Shown: one piece after another, positions 1 through 5,268 of the stretch
How the letters are laid out: each line of letters starts with the position of its first letter
How positions within the stretch are numbered: the stretch's first letter is position 1
Assembly (NCBI GenBank): GCA_003662985.1
Contig: QMZD01000121.1
Location: 1 to 6,040, forward strand
Origin: Archaeoglobales archaeon
GTDB lineage: Archaea > Halobacteriota > Archaeoglobi > Archaeoglobales > Archaeoglobaceae
DNA: 6,040 bases
Reading direction: 5' to 3'
The notes under the pieces: model-generated
The model's database searches: none
What the model saw: only the letters and a program-made list of their open reading frames with translations
What the model was told of the DNA's origin: nothing
Position numbers and translations under genes: made by a program

Positions 1-20
1 ACAATATCTTAAAGAGGAAA

Positions 21-28
21 AGGAGGTG
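21..28 (+). promoter_or_regulatory. Strong Shine-Dalgarno sequence AGGAGGTG
   Basis: AGGAGGTG is a full match to the anti-SD end of archaeal 16S rRNA. It lies 6 nt before a GTG at 35 and overlaps the earlier in-frame GTG at 26, so it favours initiation at 35. The caveat is that GAGGTG is also a repeated Glu-Val codon pair in this frame (23-28 and 32-37), so the match could be coding sequence if the gene begins upstream of the window. Confidence 0.5.
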
Positions 29-34
29 TCTGAG

Positions 35-289
35 GTGGAAAAAGTTTCGGAGGTAACTCAACCAACTCAAATGAAAGCACTCGCAGGAACAATAGCTCCT
101 TCTCCAACTACACAACCAACCACACCAATAGCTCAAACTGACAAGTATGCTTATGTGATAGGTGTTCTCTTAGAAGAGGGGGCTTTTGATTTGGCTAAGC
201 AATTTATAGACCATATACAAAAAAAGCAAGCAATCGTTAAAGAAGAAAAGACTGAGGAAAGAAAAGAAGTTAACAAGTTAGAGGCATGA
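35..289 (+). CDS. Small unrecognised protein with Ser/Thr/Pro-rich linker
   Basis: I do not recognise this protein. From the GTG at 35 it is 84 residues: a short charged, Val-rich start; a Thr/Pro/Gln-rich, probably disordered stretch (about residues 8-38); a helical segment with an amphipathic look (DKYAYVIGVLLEEGAFDL and onward, about 39-67); and a Lys/Glu-rich tail. It has no membrane segment, cysteines or catalytic motif. GTG 35 is chosen because AGGAGGTG sits 6 nt before it. GTG 26 is in frame but too close to that site. The frame is open to the left edge, so a gene starting outside the window is also possible. Its TGA (287-289) overlaps the ATG of the next small reading frame as ATGA, the pattern of translationally coupled genes. 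The helical segment could mediate protein contacts, but that is a guess. Confidence 0.6.
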   Translation: MEKVSEVTQPTQMKALAGTIAPSPTTQPTTPIAQTDKYAYVIGVLLEEGAFDLAKQFIDHIQKKQAIVKEEKTEERKEVNKLEA

Positions 290-458
290 GAAAAGATATT
301 GTCCACTATGCATTAAAGAGGAGCGCAGCAAGACCATCGTAGACGTCATCTTGGGGAAAAGAGTGATAGAAATTTATAAATGCATATATTGGGTAAAATT
401 ACTTGCAGCAAGAGGCATGCAAACAACATGTCCTAGAGGAACATGCGAACATCGTTAA
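286..458 (+). pseudogene. Frameshifted zinc-ribbon-like microprotein
   Basis: From the ATG at 286 only 18 codons are open before TAG at 340. In the neighbouring frame (codons starting at 288, 291, 294 and so on) a protein-like sequence runs to TAA at 456-458. It contains YCPLC, GKRVIEIYKCIYW and a CPRGTCEHR ending. That frame has no ATG, GTG or TTG between its upstream stop (279-281) and the first Cys codon (300). One extra A in the AAAA run at 291-294 joins the ATG to it and gives a 57-residue protein starting MRKRYCPLC. Cysteines fall at codons 300, 309, 381, 429 and 444, with His at 450: a Cys-X2-Cys knuckle and a Cys-X4-Cys-X-His group, as in small metal-binding or nucleic-acid-binding proteins. 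It may be a pseudogene, a base missed in sequencing, a -1 slip on the A run, or a +1 shift at the preceding gene's TGA that would fuse the two frames. The family is unknown. Confidence 0.55.
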
Positions 459-645
459 TTCAAGGAAAAAAATGAGTTTCAAGCAATTTGCAGGATATGT
501 TTGTGCTTTTAGCAGAGAAGGTAAAAATTCTTGATTTTATATTTTTCTGAATTAATTTGTCACCTCCAACTTCTTGTTTTTTAATTCTATAATTCTATTT
601 TTCTAGAGTTCTATATGCTATCTGCTTATAAAATATGCTAGCTAG
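459..645. other. AT-rich spacer without a convincing gene
   Basis: I see no supportable gene here. The longest plus-strand frame with a start is 20 codons (472-534) with a poor ribosome site. The stretch is strongly AT-rich and holds T-rich tracts near 535-547 and 577-582 that could end transcription of the upstream small genes. It also has an imperfect repetition of TTCTAT near 585-615. Beyond it lies a TGGCGA repeat cluster and then the 3' end of the convergent CoA-transferase operon. Confidence 0.5.
536..606 (+). terminator. Possible T-tract terminator region
   Basis: Several T-rich runs (ATTTTATATTTTTC, then TTGTTTTTTAATTC) follow the small plus-strand genes. Archaeal RNA polymerase commonly stops at such T-runs without a hairpin. 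No strong stem-loop is visible. The evidence is base composition and position only. Confidence 0.3.
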
Positions 646-673
646 TGGCGAACTATGACCTCGCCATGGCGAA
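646..673. repeat. TGGCGA repeat cluster with a 12-bp palindrome
   Basis: TGGCGAA occurs at 646-652 and again at 667-673, a direct repeat 21 bp apart, with an inverted copy TCGCCA at 661-666. The inverted copy and the second direct copy abut to form the perfect palindrome TCGCCATGGCGA (661-672). In RNA the first copy can instead pair with 661-666 as a 6-bp hairpin with a 9-nt loop. It stands out as a GC-rich island between AT-rich flanks, about 40 bp past the CoA-transferase stop. It could be a protein-binding site, a 3'-end structure or a relic of an inserted element. Confidence 0.6.
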
Positions 674-710
674 TCCCCAATATTAAAATGGTAAAATAGT
701 TTGAATAATT

Positions 711-2027
711 TTAAATAATATTATTTTTATGGAGATCCTCAAGATCCTCCCTTCCGAAACCAAGCAACTCCTTGTAAACTTGGTAGTTGTTCTCTCCAAC
801 TCTCTTTCCAAGCCATTTCAAGCGGAAAGGTGTCTCACTCAGTCGCCATGGAGTGGTAGGCAAGAGCAAACTGAACCGTCTATCTTTATACACCGTGAAG
901 TCACCCTTGTCCCACCAGAATTCATCCTCCAGTACTTCTTTGGACGTCATCACCTTTGCGTAAATGGCAACACCCTCTTTTCCCTCCTCACCCCACTTCA
1001 CCATTCTTTCTGCAAGCTCTTTGAAGGTGAACTTCTTTATTGCCTCTTGAACATCCTTATACGCTTGCCTTTGCTTTTCAAGTGGTATTCTGTCAAAGAC
1101 TGTTGGGTACTTTTCCATTAGGTGTTCCGCTTCAATCTGCGTTATCAAAGCTTTGAAGTTTGCATCGGTATAGCCAGATGCAAAGGCGTAACCATCTTTG
1201 ATCTCGTAGAAGGAATAGCTGAACACAGCAGGATCAAGGGGAAGGACTCCAATCTCCAAAGGCTCGCCGAAGGCATGGCTCCATATCAATTGCTGGGTTA
1301 TCTTGCTGGCAGCTTCTGTTGAAGTTACATCAATCATCTGCCCCTCTCCAGTCCTGTTTCGGTGAATTAGGGATAGAAGAACTCCACAAACACCCCATAA
1401 GGCACAGAGGTAGTATCCCATCCAGAAACCCGGAGCGGTTGGGAGGTTGTATGGCTCACCCGCCTCAGGTAGCTCTTTTGTTGAATACATGAAGCCCGAG
1501 TTTGCCAGGCCGAGAAGGTTCGAATCTGGAATCTTAGAAAGCTCCTCTGCTTTGGGTCCGAAATGACCGTAAGCTGAGAAGGCAAGGTAGATTAAATCCG
1601 GCCTGATCTCCCTGAGCTGTCTGTATCCAATTCCCTTCTCGTCCATCCACCCCGGCTGAAAGCTCTCAATTACAACGTCAGAGCGTGAAACCATTCTCTT
1701 GAATAGTTCCCTTCCTTCCTCTTTTTCCAAGTTGAGGGTGATAAATTTCTTGTTTCTGCTTTCTATGAGGAAATCCAGACCAGTTCCGTCAAAATAGAAC
1801 TCTCCAAAAGGAGAGATCTCTCGAAGCGGATCTCCCTCTGGTGGCTCGACTTTAATAACCTCAGCACCGAGTTCAGCCAGCAGAGAGGATGTTATGTTCG
1901 CCGATGGATTGGCAACGCTCACATCCAGAACCCTTATTCCTTGAAGAACTTCAGGCTTAAACCTAACTTCAGATGTGATTTCCCTCGCGTACTCTCTCCA
2001 TTCCTTCTTTTTATTATCTTCTTCCAT
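711..2027 (-). CDS. CaiB/BaiF class III CoA-transferase subunit lacking the catalytic Asp
   Basis: Class III CoA-transferases move CoA between acyl groups through an enzyme-bound aspartyl-CoA thioester. This 438-residue protein has the family N-terminus (GIRVLDVS, about 30-37; LLAELGAEVIKVEPPEGDP, about 49-67), the mid region with SDVVIESFQPG (about 116-126) and LIYLAFSAYGHFGP, and the IHRNRTGEGQMIDV motif (221-234). The gap-free alignment to its operon partner across this part puts Tyr205 where the partner has catalytic Asp193, and residues 192-227 contain no acidic residue. It is therefore probably a non-catalytic or structural partner subunit. The frame is open further upstream, but ATG at 2027 is preferred: AAGGTGGG lies a few bases before it, and the family similarity begins only after it. 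The gene follows its partner by 13 bp and is presumably cotranscribed and coassembled. BbsE/BbsF-type heteromers are the nearest known analogy. The substrate is unknown. Confidence 0.88.
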   Translation of the reverse strand: MEEDNKKKEWREYAREITSEVRFKPEVLQGIRVLDVSVANPSANITSSLLAELGAEVIKVEPPEGDPLREISPFGEFYFDGTGLDFLIESRNKKFITLNLEKEEGRELFKRMVSRSDVVIESFQPGWMDEKGIGYRQLREIRPDLIYLAFSAYGHFGPKAEELSKIPDSNLLGLANSGFMYSTKELPEAGEPYNLPTAPGFWMGYYLCALWGVCGVLLSLIHRNRTGEGQMIDVTSTEAASKITQQLIWSHAFGEPLEIGVLPLDPAVFSYSFYEIKDGYAFASGYTDANFKALITQIEAEHLMEKYPTVFDRIPLEKQRQAYKDVQEAIKKFTFKELAERMVKWGEEGKEGVAIYAKVMTSKEVLEDEFWWDKGDFTVYKDRRFSLLLPTTPWRLSETPFRLKWLGKRVGENNYQVYKELLGFGREDLEDLHKNNII

Positions 2028-2031
2028 ACCA

Positions 2032-2040
2032 ACCCACCTT
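2032..2040 (-). promoter_or_regulatory. Shine-Dalgarno site of the second CoA-transferase gene
   Basis: On the minus strand AAGGTGGGT directly follows the TGA of the upstream gene (2043-2041) and precedes ATG at 2027 by about 5 nt. It decides the start in favour of 2027 over upstream in-frame ATGs that lie inside the preceding gene. It is the only clear SD site among the identifiable genes, as expected for an internal operon gene. Confidence 0.7.
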
Positions 2041-3387
2041 TCACCAGTTATACATAGGATCATTTTCATAATCAACGTCCTTTGGTGGTCTTCTGCCAAG
2101 AAAGTCCGCCCAGTAGACGACCACTCCTTCCCTAACCAGTTCTTCTATCTCATCCTCAGTTAGGCCAAGAAGCTTCTTCAAAACGTATCTGTTGTGGTAG
2201 CCTACAGGATGTCCCGTCCATTTTATTCTTCCTGGCGTTCTGCTAAGCTTTGCTGGGCTCCCAGCGGCAACCATACTGCCATACATCGGATCATCGAAAA
2301 GCCAGACGCTTTTTCTCGCTCTCAAATGTTCATCTTCATAGATTTCCAGACTGTTTCTCACGGGAGAAGCTGAGAATCCATACTGCTTTGCCAGCTCCAT
2401 CACCTCGTCCAACTTCATTTTGGAAACCCATTCGGTTACAATTCTGTCAATTTCATCTGCGTTCTCTCTCTTGAGTCTGGCAGAGGTCGTCGCGAATCTC
2501 TCATCCTCTGTAAGATCAGCCCTCTCCATTGCCTTGCAAAGTCTCCCGAACTCTTCTGCTGTTAACACGGAAATCACGATAAGCTTCCCATCAGAGGTTT
2601 TGTACATGTTCGCCGGAGATATGCTTGGATCTCTGTTTCCCATTCTGGGCCTGTCCTCTCCTTTGAGGTGAACATAGCTGAAGATCGATCCCATTATCCT
2701 TGGAAAAGTTTCAACCTGTGCAACATCGATGTACTGGCCTTTCCCTGTTTTATCTCTGTAATACAGGGCTGCAAGCGTACACATGAAGCCGGCAGTCGCA
2801 GCTATCAAGTCTCCGGGATAGAACGGAAGCTTTAGAGGAACTCTGCCTTCATAACCACTTACCGCTGAAGCACCGCTCATAGCTTGGCCGCTTGCATCGA
2901 AGCTGGGCCAGTTCCATCTCTCACCCCACTGTCCGTATCCGCTCAGGGAGAGGTATATCAGCTTGGGGTTGATCTCTTTGAGATATCTATAGCTGAGCCC
3001 AAGTCTGTCCATAGTTCCGGGGACAAAGTTTTCAAGCACGACATCGCTCTTTTTCACGAGCCTCAAAAATAGATCCCTCCCTTTGGGATGTCTCAAATTT
3101 ATGGATGTGAAATACTTGTTCCTCTGACACCACATCAGAGCTTGCGACGTCTCCTTCCAGAATCTCGCCCAGAGGTCAACGCTCCTCACAAAATCCCCCA
3201 TTCCCGGCGGCTCCCCGGGTGGCTCAATTCTGATAACCTCAGCTCCGAATTCTGCAAGCAAAGATCCGGCTTCTGGGCCAAAAAGAACGACAGTTAGATC
3301 TAGAACTCTTATGTTCTCAAGAGCTTCTGGCTTTTCAAACGTTTTTTCTACTTCAAAGAGTTTATCTACCCACTCAAAATAGTTCAT
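2041..3387 (-). CDS. CaiB/BaiF class III CoA-transferase, catalytic subunit
   Basis: This 448-residue protein is a full-length class III (formyl-CoA transferase/BbsF/CaiB type) CoA-transferase, a soluble cytoplasmic enzyme expected to exchange CoA between an acyl-CoA donor and an organic acid. Visible family blocks are IRVLDLT (26-32), LLAEFGAEVIRIEPPGEPP (43-61), KYFTSINLRHPKGRDLF (91-107), SDVVLENFVPGTMDRLG (114-130), INPKLIYLSLSGYGQWG (139-155) and YRDKTGKGQYIDV (210-222). Asp193 in PGDLIAATAG aligns with the catalytic Asp169 of Oxalobacter formyl-CoA transferase (GD-SNTG context), so this subunit should be active. ATG 3387 is supported by a minus-strand TATA-like box about 26 nt upstream and the absence of an SD, implying a leaderless mRNA. 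It heads a two-gene operon with the Asp-less paralogue, 13 bp downstream. Candidate substrates by family include benzylsuccinate-like, alkylsuccinate-like or carnitine-like acids, and the sequence does not distinguish them. Confidence 0.92.
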   Translation of the reverse strand: MNYFEWVDKLFEVEKTFEKPEALENIRVLDLTVVLFGPEAGSLLAEFGAEVIRIEPPGEPPGMGDFVRSVDLWARFWKETSQALMWCQRNKYFTSINLRHPKGRDLFLRLVKKSDVVLENFVPGTMDRLGLSYRYLKEINPKLIYLSLSGYGQWGERWNWPSFDASGQAMSGASAVSGYEGRVPLKLPFYPGDLIAATAGFMCTLAALYYRDKTGKGQYIDVAQVETFPRIMGSIFSYVHLKGEDRPRMGNRDPSISPANMYKTSDGKLIVISVLTAEEFGRLCKAMERADLTEDERFATTSARLKRENADEIDRIVTEWVSKMKLDEVMELAKQYGFSASPVRNSLEIYEDEHLRARKSVWLFDDPMYGSMVAAGSPAKLSRTPGRIKWTGHPVGYHNRYVLKKLLGLTEDEIEELVREGVVVYWADFLGRRPPKDVDYENDPMYNW

Positions 3388-3409
3388 AATCTGAAGCTGT
3401 TACAGGACA

Positions 3410-3417
3410 AATATAAG
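3410..3417 (-). promoter_or_regulatory. TATA-like box of the CoA-transferase operon
   Basis: Minus-strand CTTATATT is centred about 26 nt before ATG 3387. Archaeal transcription starts roughly 25 nt downstream of the box, so the mRNA should begin at or next to the ATG. No SD is present, in agreement with a leaderless message. Confidence 0.55.
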
Positions 3418-3432
3418 TTTAACTAGGTTTAA
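3417..3432. repeat. Direct repeat GTTTAA-CTAG-GTTTAA next to the operon promoter
   Basis: GTTTAA at 3417-3422 is repeated at 3427-3432, exactly 10 bp on (one helical turn), with CTAG between. It lies at the upstream edge of the minus-strand TATA-like box, where the BRE and regulator sites sit in archaea. A dimeric regulator site is possible. In such AT-rich DNA chance is also possible. Confidence 0.3.
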
Positions 3433-3555
3433 TTATTTATGTAATATCCTTTAATAAATGAATTTTTCATCAAAGTTTTTCTAAATTTTGAAATTATTAA
3501 GACTCAATTAAACTACTCTCAATCGTGTGCCATTTCCCGTCTATTTGGTAGCAAA

Positions 3556-3563
3556 TTTATTTA
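3556..3563 (+). promoter_or_regulatory. TATA-like box of the BASS transporter gene
   Basis: TTTATTTA (within CAAATTTATTTAG) is centred about 27 nt before ATG 3587. It lies inside the frame if the earlier GTG 3527 were used, which argues for the later start. No SD precedes 3587, consistent with a leaderless mRNA. Confidence 0.5.
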
Positions 3564-3586
3564 GCCTAATGATCTCTTTTAGATTG

Positions 3587-4453
3587 ATGAATCTTCTCCG
3601 AAATACTCCGGTTATTTTCCTTTTTGCTATGATCCTAGGTATCTTCCTTCCCTCAGCAGCTCCCCTTTTAAAGAACCTTGTCATCCCCGCTTTAGCCCTC
3701 GTCATGACCCTTTCTTTAGGAGAACTCGAGTTCAAGAGTCTTGACCTCAAAAAGGGGTTTGGTAATCTCTTTTTGAATTACATCTTCTTGAGTGGGCTTA
3801 TAATTCTCCTATCCTCTCTTCTGGGCGACGAAGAATTAAGACTGGGTTTCATCGTCATGGCGGCAGCCCCTCCCGCCATAGCGATCGTCCCCTTCTCAAA
3901 GCTTCTCGGTGGTGATGTGACTGAAAGCATGATCTCGAATGGAATAATCTATCTGTCCTCCCTCGTTTTAACTCCCCTGATCATTCTTTACTTTACCGGA
4001 AAGAGTGTGGATGTTTTTGAAATTTTAAAAGCCCTAGTAGTATTGATTCTTATACCCTTGGTAATTTCGAGGTATTTCAAGGTGAAGGATGCAAGCCCAT
4101 GGATAAATCTCGGATTTGCGCTCGTAATCTACACGATTATCGGTTTAAATGTTGATGTCCTCTACCAAAATACCCTTGTTCTTCTGGGGGTTGTACTGAT
4201 AGGTATTGTCAGAACTTTTGTGACAGGGAGTGTGGTATTTTTTGCTTTTAGGCTCCAAGGCTTCGGTACTGCGATTACGAAGGCCCTTTTCTCCTCCTAC
4301 AAAAATCTTGGTTTTACTGCTGGAGTCTCGTTGTTTCTTTTCGGTGAGAGAGCCTCAATACCAGCAGCAGTCTGTATTTTCCTTGAGATACTCCTCTTTA
4401 ACTACTATTTCATTCTTAAAAAGAGATTGCTTGATTATTTTAATAATAGATAA
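3587..4453 (+). CDS. BASS-family (bile acid:sodium symporter-like) transporter
   Basis: This very hydrophobic 288-residue protein is predicted to have about nine or ten membrane helices and no signal peptide. It resembles the BASS/SBF superfamily, whose members carry organic anions with sodium across the cytoplasmic membrane. Two conserved crossover regions are recognisable: AAAPPAIAIVPFSKLLGGD (about 92-110), matching the family's helix-break motif with a following Gly-Gly-Asp, and SSYKNLGFTAG (236-246), matching the second Asn-Leu-Gly break, followed by a Pro-Ala-Ala helix (269-272). The frame opens at GTG 3527, with ATG 3569 also available. ATG 3587 is chosen because a TATA-like box lies 27 nt before it and the family normally starts close to an LRKNP-like segment (here LLRNTP). 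It is divergent from the CoA-transferase operon, so uptake or efflux of the same organic acid is a reasonable inference. BASS relatives also move other solutes, and the substrate is unknown. Confidence 0.8.
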   Translation: MNLLRNTPVIFLFAMILGIFLPSAAPLLKNLVIPALALVMTLSLGELEFKSLDLKKGFGNLFLNYIFLSGLIILLSSLLGDEELRLGFIVMAAAPPAIAIVPFSKLLGGDVTESMISNGIIYLSSLVLTPLIILYFTGKSVDVFEILKALVVLILIPLVISRYFKVKDASPWINLGFALVIYTIIGLNVDVLYQNTLVLLGVVLIGIVRTFVTGSVVFFAFRLQGFGTAITKALFSSYKNLGFTAGVSLFLFGERASIPAAVCIFLEILLFNYYFILKKRLLDYFNNR

Positions 4454-4481
4454 AAAGTCATCATCACAATTATTACAAAAA

Positions 4482-4489
4482 TTAATATA
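4482..4489 (+). promoter_or_regulatory. TATA-like box of the receiver-protein gene
   Basis: TTAATATA is centred about 29 nt before ATG 4515, in the 61-bp gap after the transporter stop. The receiver gene therefore probably has its own promoter and leaderless start, although read-through from the transporter gene cannot be excluded. Confidence 0.5.
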
Positions 4490-4514
4490 CTTCTTCATTG
4501 CAAATTGCTTTAGC

Positions 4515-4886
4515 ATGAGCTGGGTGGACATTGTTACCGATAGCAAGAAAGTTATGATCGTTGATGATGATCCTTCAGTTAGGGAAGTCCTCAAAATGAT
4601 GTTGAAGGATTTCAACGTTTTGGAGGCGGCCGATGGGGAAGAAGCCATCCAGAAGTTTATGATCGAAAGACCGAGAATCGTTCTTATGGATATAATGATG
4701 CCGAAGATTGATGGTGTTGAGGCGACAAAAAAGATCAAAGAAATGGAGCCAGAAACGATTGTTGTGGGTATAACAGCGTTTGATCAGTCAAGAAAGGAAG
4801 ATCTGATAAATGCAGGGGCAAAGGATGTACTCACAAAGCCTGTTACGAAAAAAAAGCTTCTAAAACTTATCGAGTCTGACTCGTAG
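4515..4886 (+). CDS. Stand-alone CheY-like response regulator receiver protein
   Basis: This is a 123-residue protein consisting of one receiver domain and nothing else. All signature residues are present: the acidic pocket in IVDDDPS (Asp17-Asp19), the phosphoacceptor Asp59 in LMDIMMP, Thr87 in GITA and Lys108 in LTKPV. It should take a phosphoryl group from a histidine kinase and act through protein contact, since no DNA-binding or enzymatic output domain follows. Receiver-only proteins are common in archaea and serve as phosphorelay or signalling partners. No kinase or chemotaxis gene is in the window, so it is an orphan here. The frame is open far upstream, but that part overlaps the transporter gene. 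ATG 4515 is preferred because a TATA-like box lies about 29 nt before it and the domain begins shortly after. ATG 4554 would cut into the first strand. Its stop is 2 bp from that of the convergent membrane-protein gene. Confidence 0.93.
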   Translation: MSWVDIVTDSKKVMIVDDDPSVREVLKMMLKDFNVLEAADGEEAIQKFMIERPRIVLMDIMMPKIDGVEATKKIKEMEPETIVVGITAFDQSRKEDLINAGAKDVLTKPVTKKKLLKLIESDS

Positions 4887-4888
4887 GG

Positions 4889-5155
4889 TTAGGTGTAGTA
4901 ATTCTCTATCGTCTGGATTTCCCAGGTTTTTATCCTCTCCCTTCTCCTTTTCTCCCTCATACTTTTAATCCTTGATGAGAGCTTATCGATTCCCTTTGCA
5001 AAAATCACGAGGGCTAGGATCATGAAGATGATGTAGGAATTGTAAAGCAATTTCACGATGAATGAGACCTGATCGGGGAAGATGATGTAAAATCCCGGGG
5101 TCAAGAGTACCAGGAATGATGCGCCCATGAATATTAAAGCTTTCCCCAGTCCCAT
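4889..5155 (-). CDS. Small membrane protein with two predicted helices
   Basis: I do not recognise a named family. The 88-residue product has two hydrophobic segments, about residues 6-26 (ALIFMGASFLVLLTPG and on) and 33-55 (IVKLLYNSYIIFMILALVIF and on). A strongly basic, charged tail follows (about 57-76, with MREKRRRERIK), ending in NYYT. By the positive-inside rule the tail should be cytoplasmic and, with a short hairpin between the helices, the N-terminus too. ATG 5155 is supported by a minus-strand TTTAAATA about 25 nt upstream and the absence of an SD. The gene converges on the receiver gene with a 2-bp gap and is divergent from the UPF0173 gene. Neither arrangement gives a firm functional link. 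Coding status rests on composition, membrane-protein character, tight packing and its own promoter-like site. Confidence 0.75.
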   Translation of the reverse strand: MGLGKALIFMGASFLVLLTPGFYIIFPDQVSFIVKLLYNSYIIFMILALVIFAKGIDKLSSRIKSMREKRRRERIKTWEIQTIENYYT

Positions 5156-5175
5156 GTGAGGATATATTTCTGATC

Positions 5176-5183
5176 TATTTAAA
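5176..5183 (-). promoter_or_regulatory. TATA-like box of the small membrane-protein gene
   Basis: Minus-strand TTTAAATA is centred about 25 nt before ATG 5155, giving a predicted leaderless start. It forms the left half of a divergent promoter region shared with the UPF0173 gene. Confidence 0.5.
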
Positions 5184-5207
5184 TATTTTTCTAATGTAAA
5201 ATTTTAG

Positions 5208-5220
5208 TATTATCGTAATA
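5208..5220. promoter_or_regulatory. Palindrome TATTA-TCG-TAATA between divergent promoters
   Basis: A 13-bp inverted repeat with perfect 5-bp arms around TCG lies between the two divergent TATA-like boxes. A shared operator is possible. The short, AT-only arms make chance a real alternative. Confidence 0.25.
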
Positions 5221-5240
5221 ATTATGAGAACCTAAATTAC

Positions 5241-5248
5241 TTATAAAA
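5241..5248 (+). promoter_or_regulatory. TATA-like box of the UPF0173 hydrolase gene
   Basis: TTATAAAA is centred about 25 nt before ATG 5269, with no SD in between. It is the best TATA match next to a gene start in the window and fixes the start as a leaderless one. Confidence 0.6.
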
Positions 5249-5268
5249 GTTTTAGCTAATAAACATTC

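Noticed and set aside
280..419. Short direct repeats AGAGGCATG (280-288 and 411-419) and GCAGCAAGA (325-333 and 405-413)
   Set aside because: At 9 bp each, without regular spacing or flanking structure, they do not indicate a mobile element or a CRISPR array.
427..445. Imperfect stem CATGTCCT / AGG(A)ACATG
   Set aside because: The 2-nt loop and bulge make a poor hairpin, and it overlaps the conserved-looking Cys codons of the microprotein frame, so it is probably coding sequence.
472..534. Twenty-codon frame starting MSFKQFAGYV
   Set aside because: It is too short, has only a weak purine stretch before it, and has no supporting motif or coupling to a neighbour.
562..568. Minus-strand SD-like GGAGGTG
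   Set aside because: No usable start codon follows at a proper distance. The GTG within it reaches a stop after two further codons, and the downstream frame lacks ATG, GTG or TTG near the site.
729..1322. Plus-strand open frames of 130 and 66 codons (729-1121 and 1122-1322)
   Set aside because: They lie antisense to the well-supported CoA-transferase subunit and show no protein-like motifs.
2028..2099. Upstream extension of the second CoA-transferase to 462 residues
   Set aside because: The extra codons overlap the end of the preceding gene in another frame. AAGGTGGG just before ATG 2027 and the family N-terminus both support the shorter form.
4230..4514. Upstream extension of the receiver protein to 218 residues
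   Set aside because: This part overlaps the 3' end of the transporter gene in another frame and is unlike any receiver N-terminus. A TATA-like box sits just before ATG 4515.
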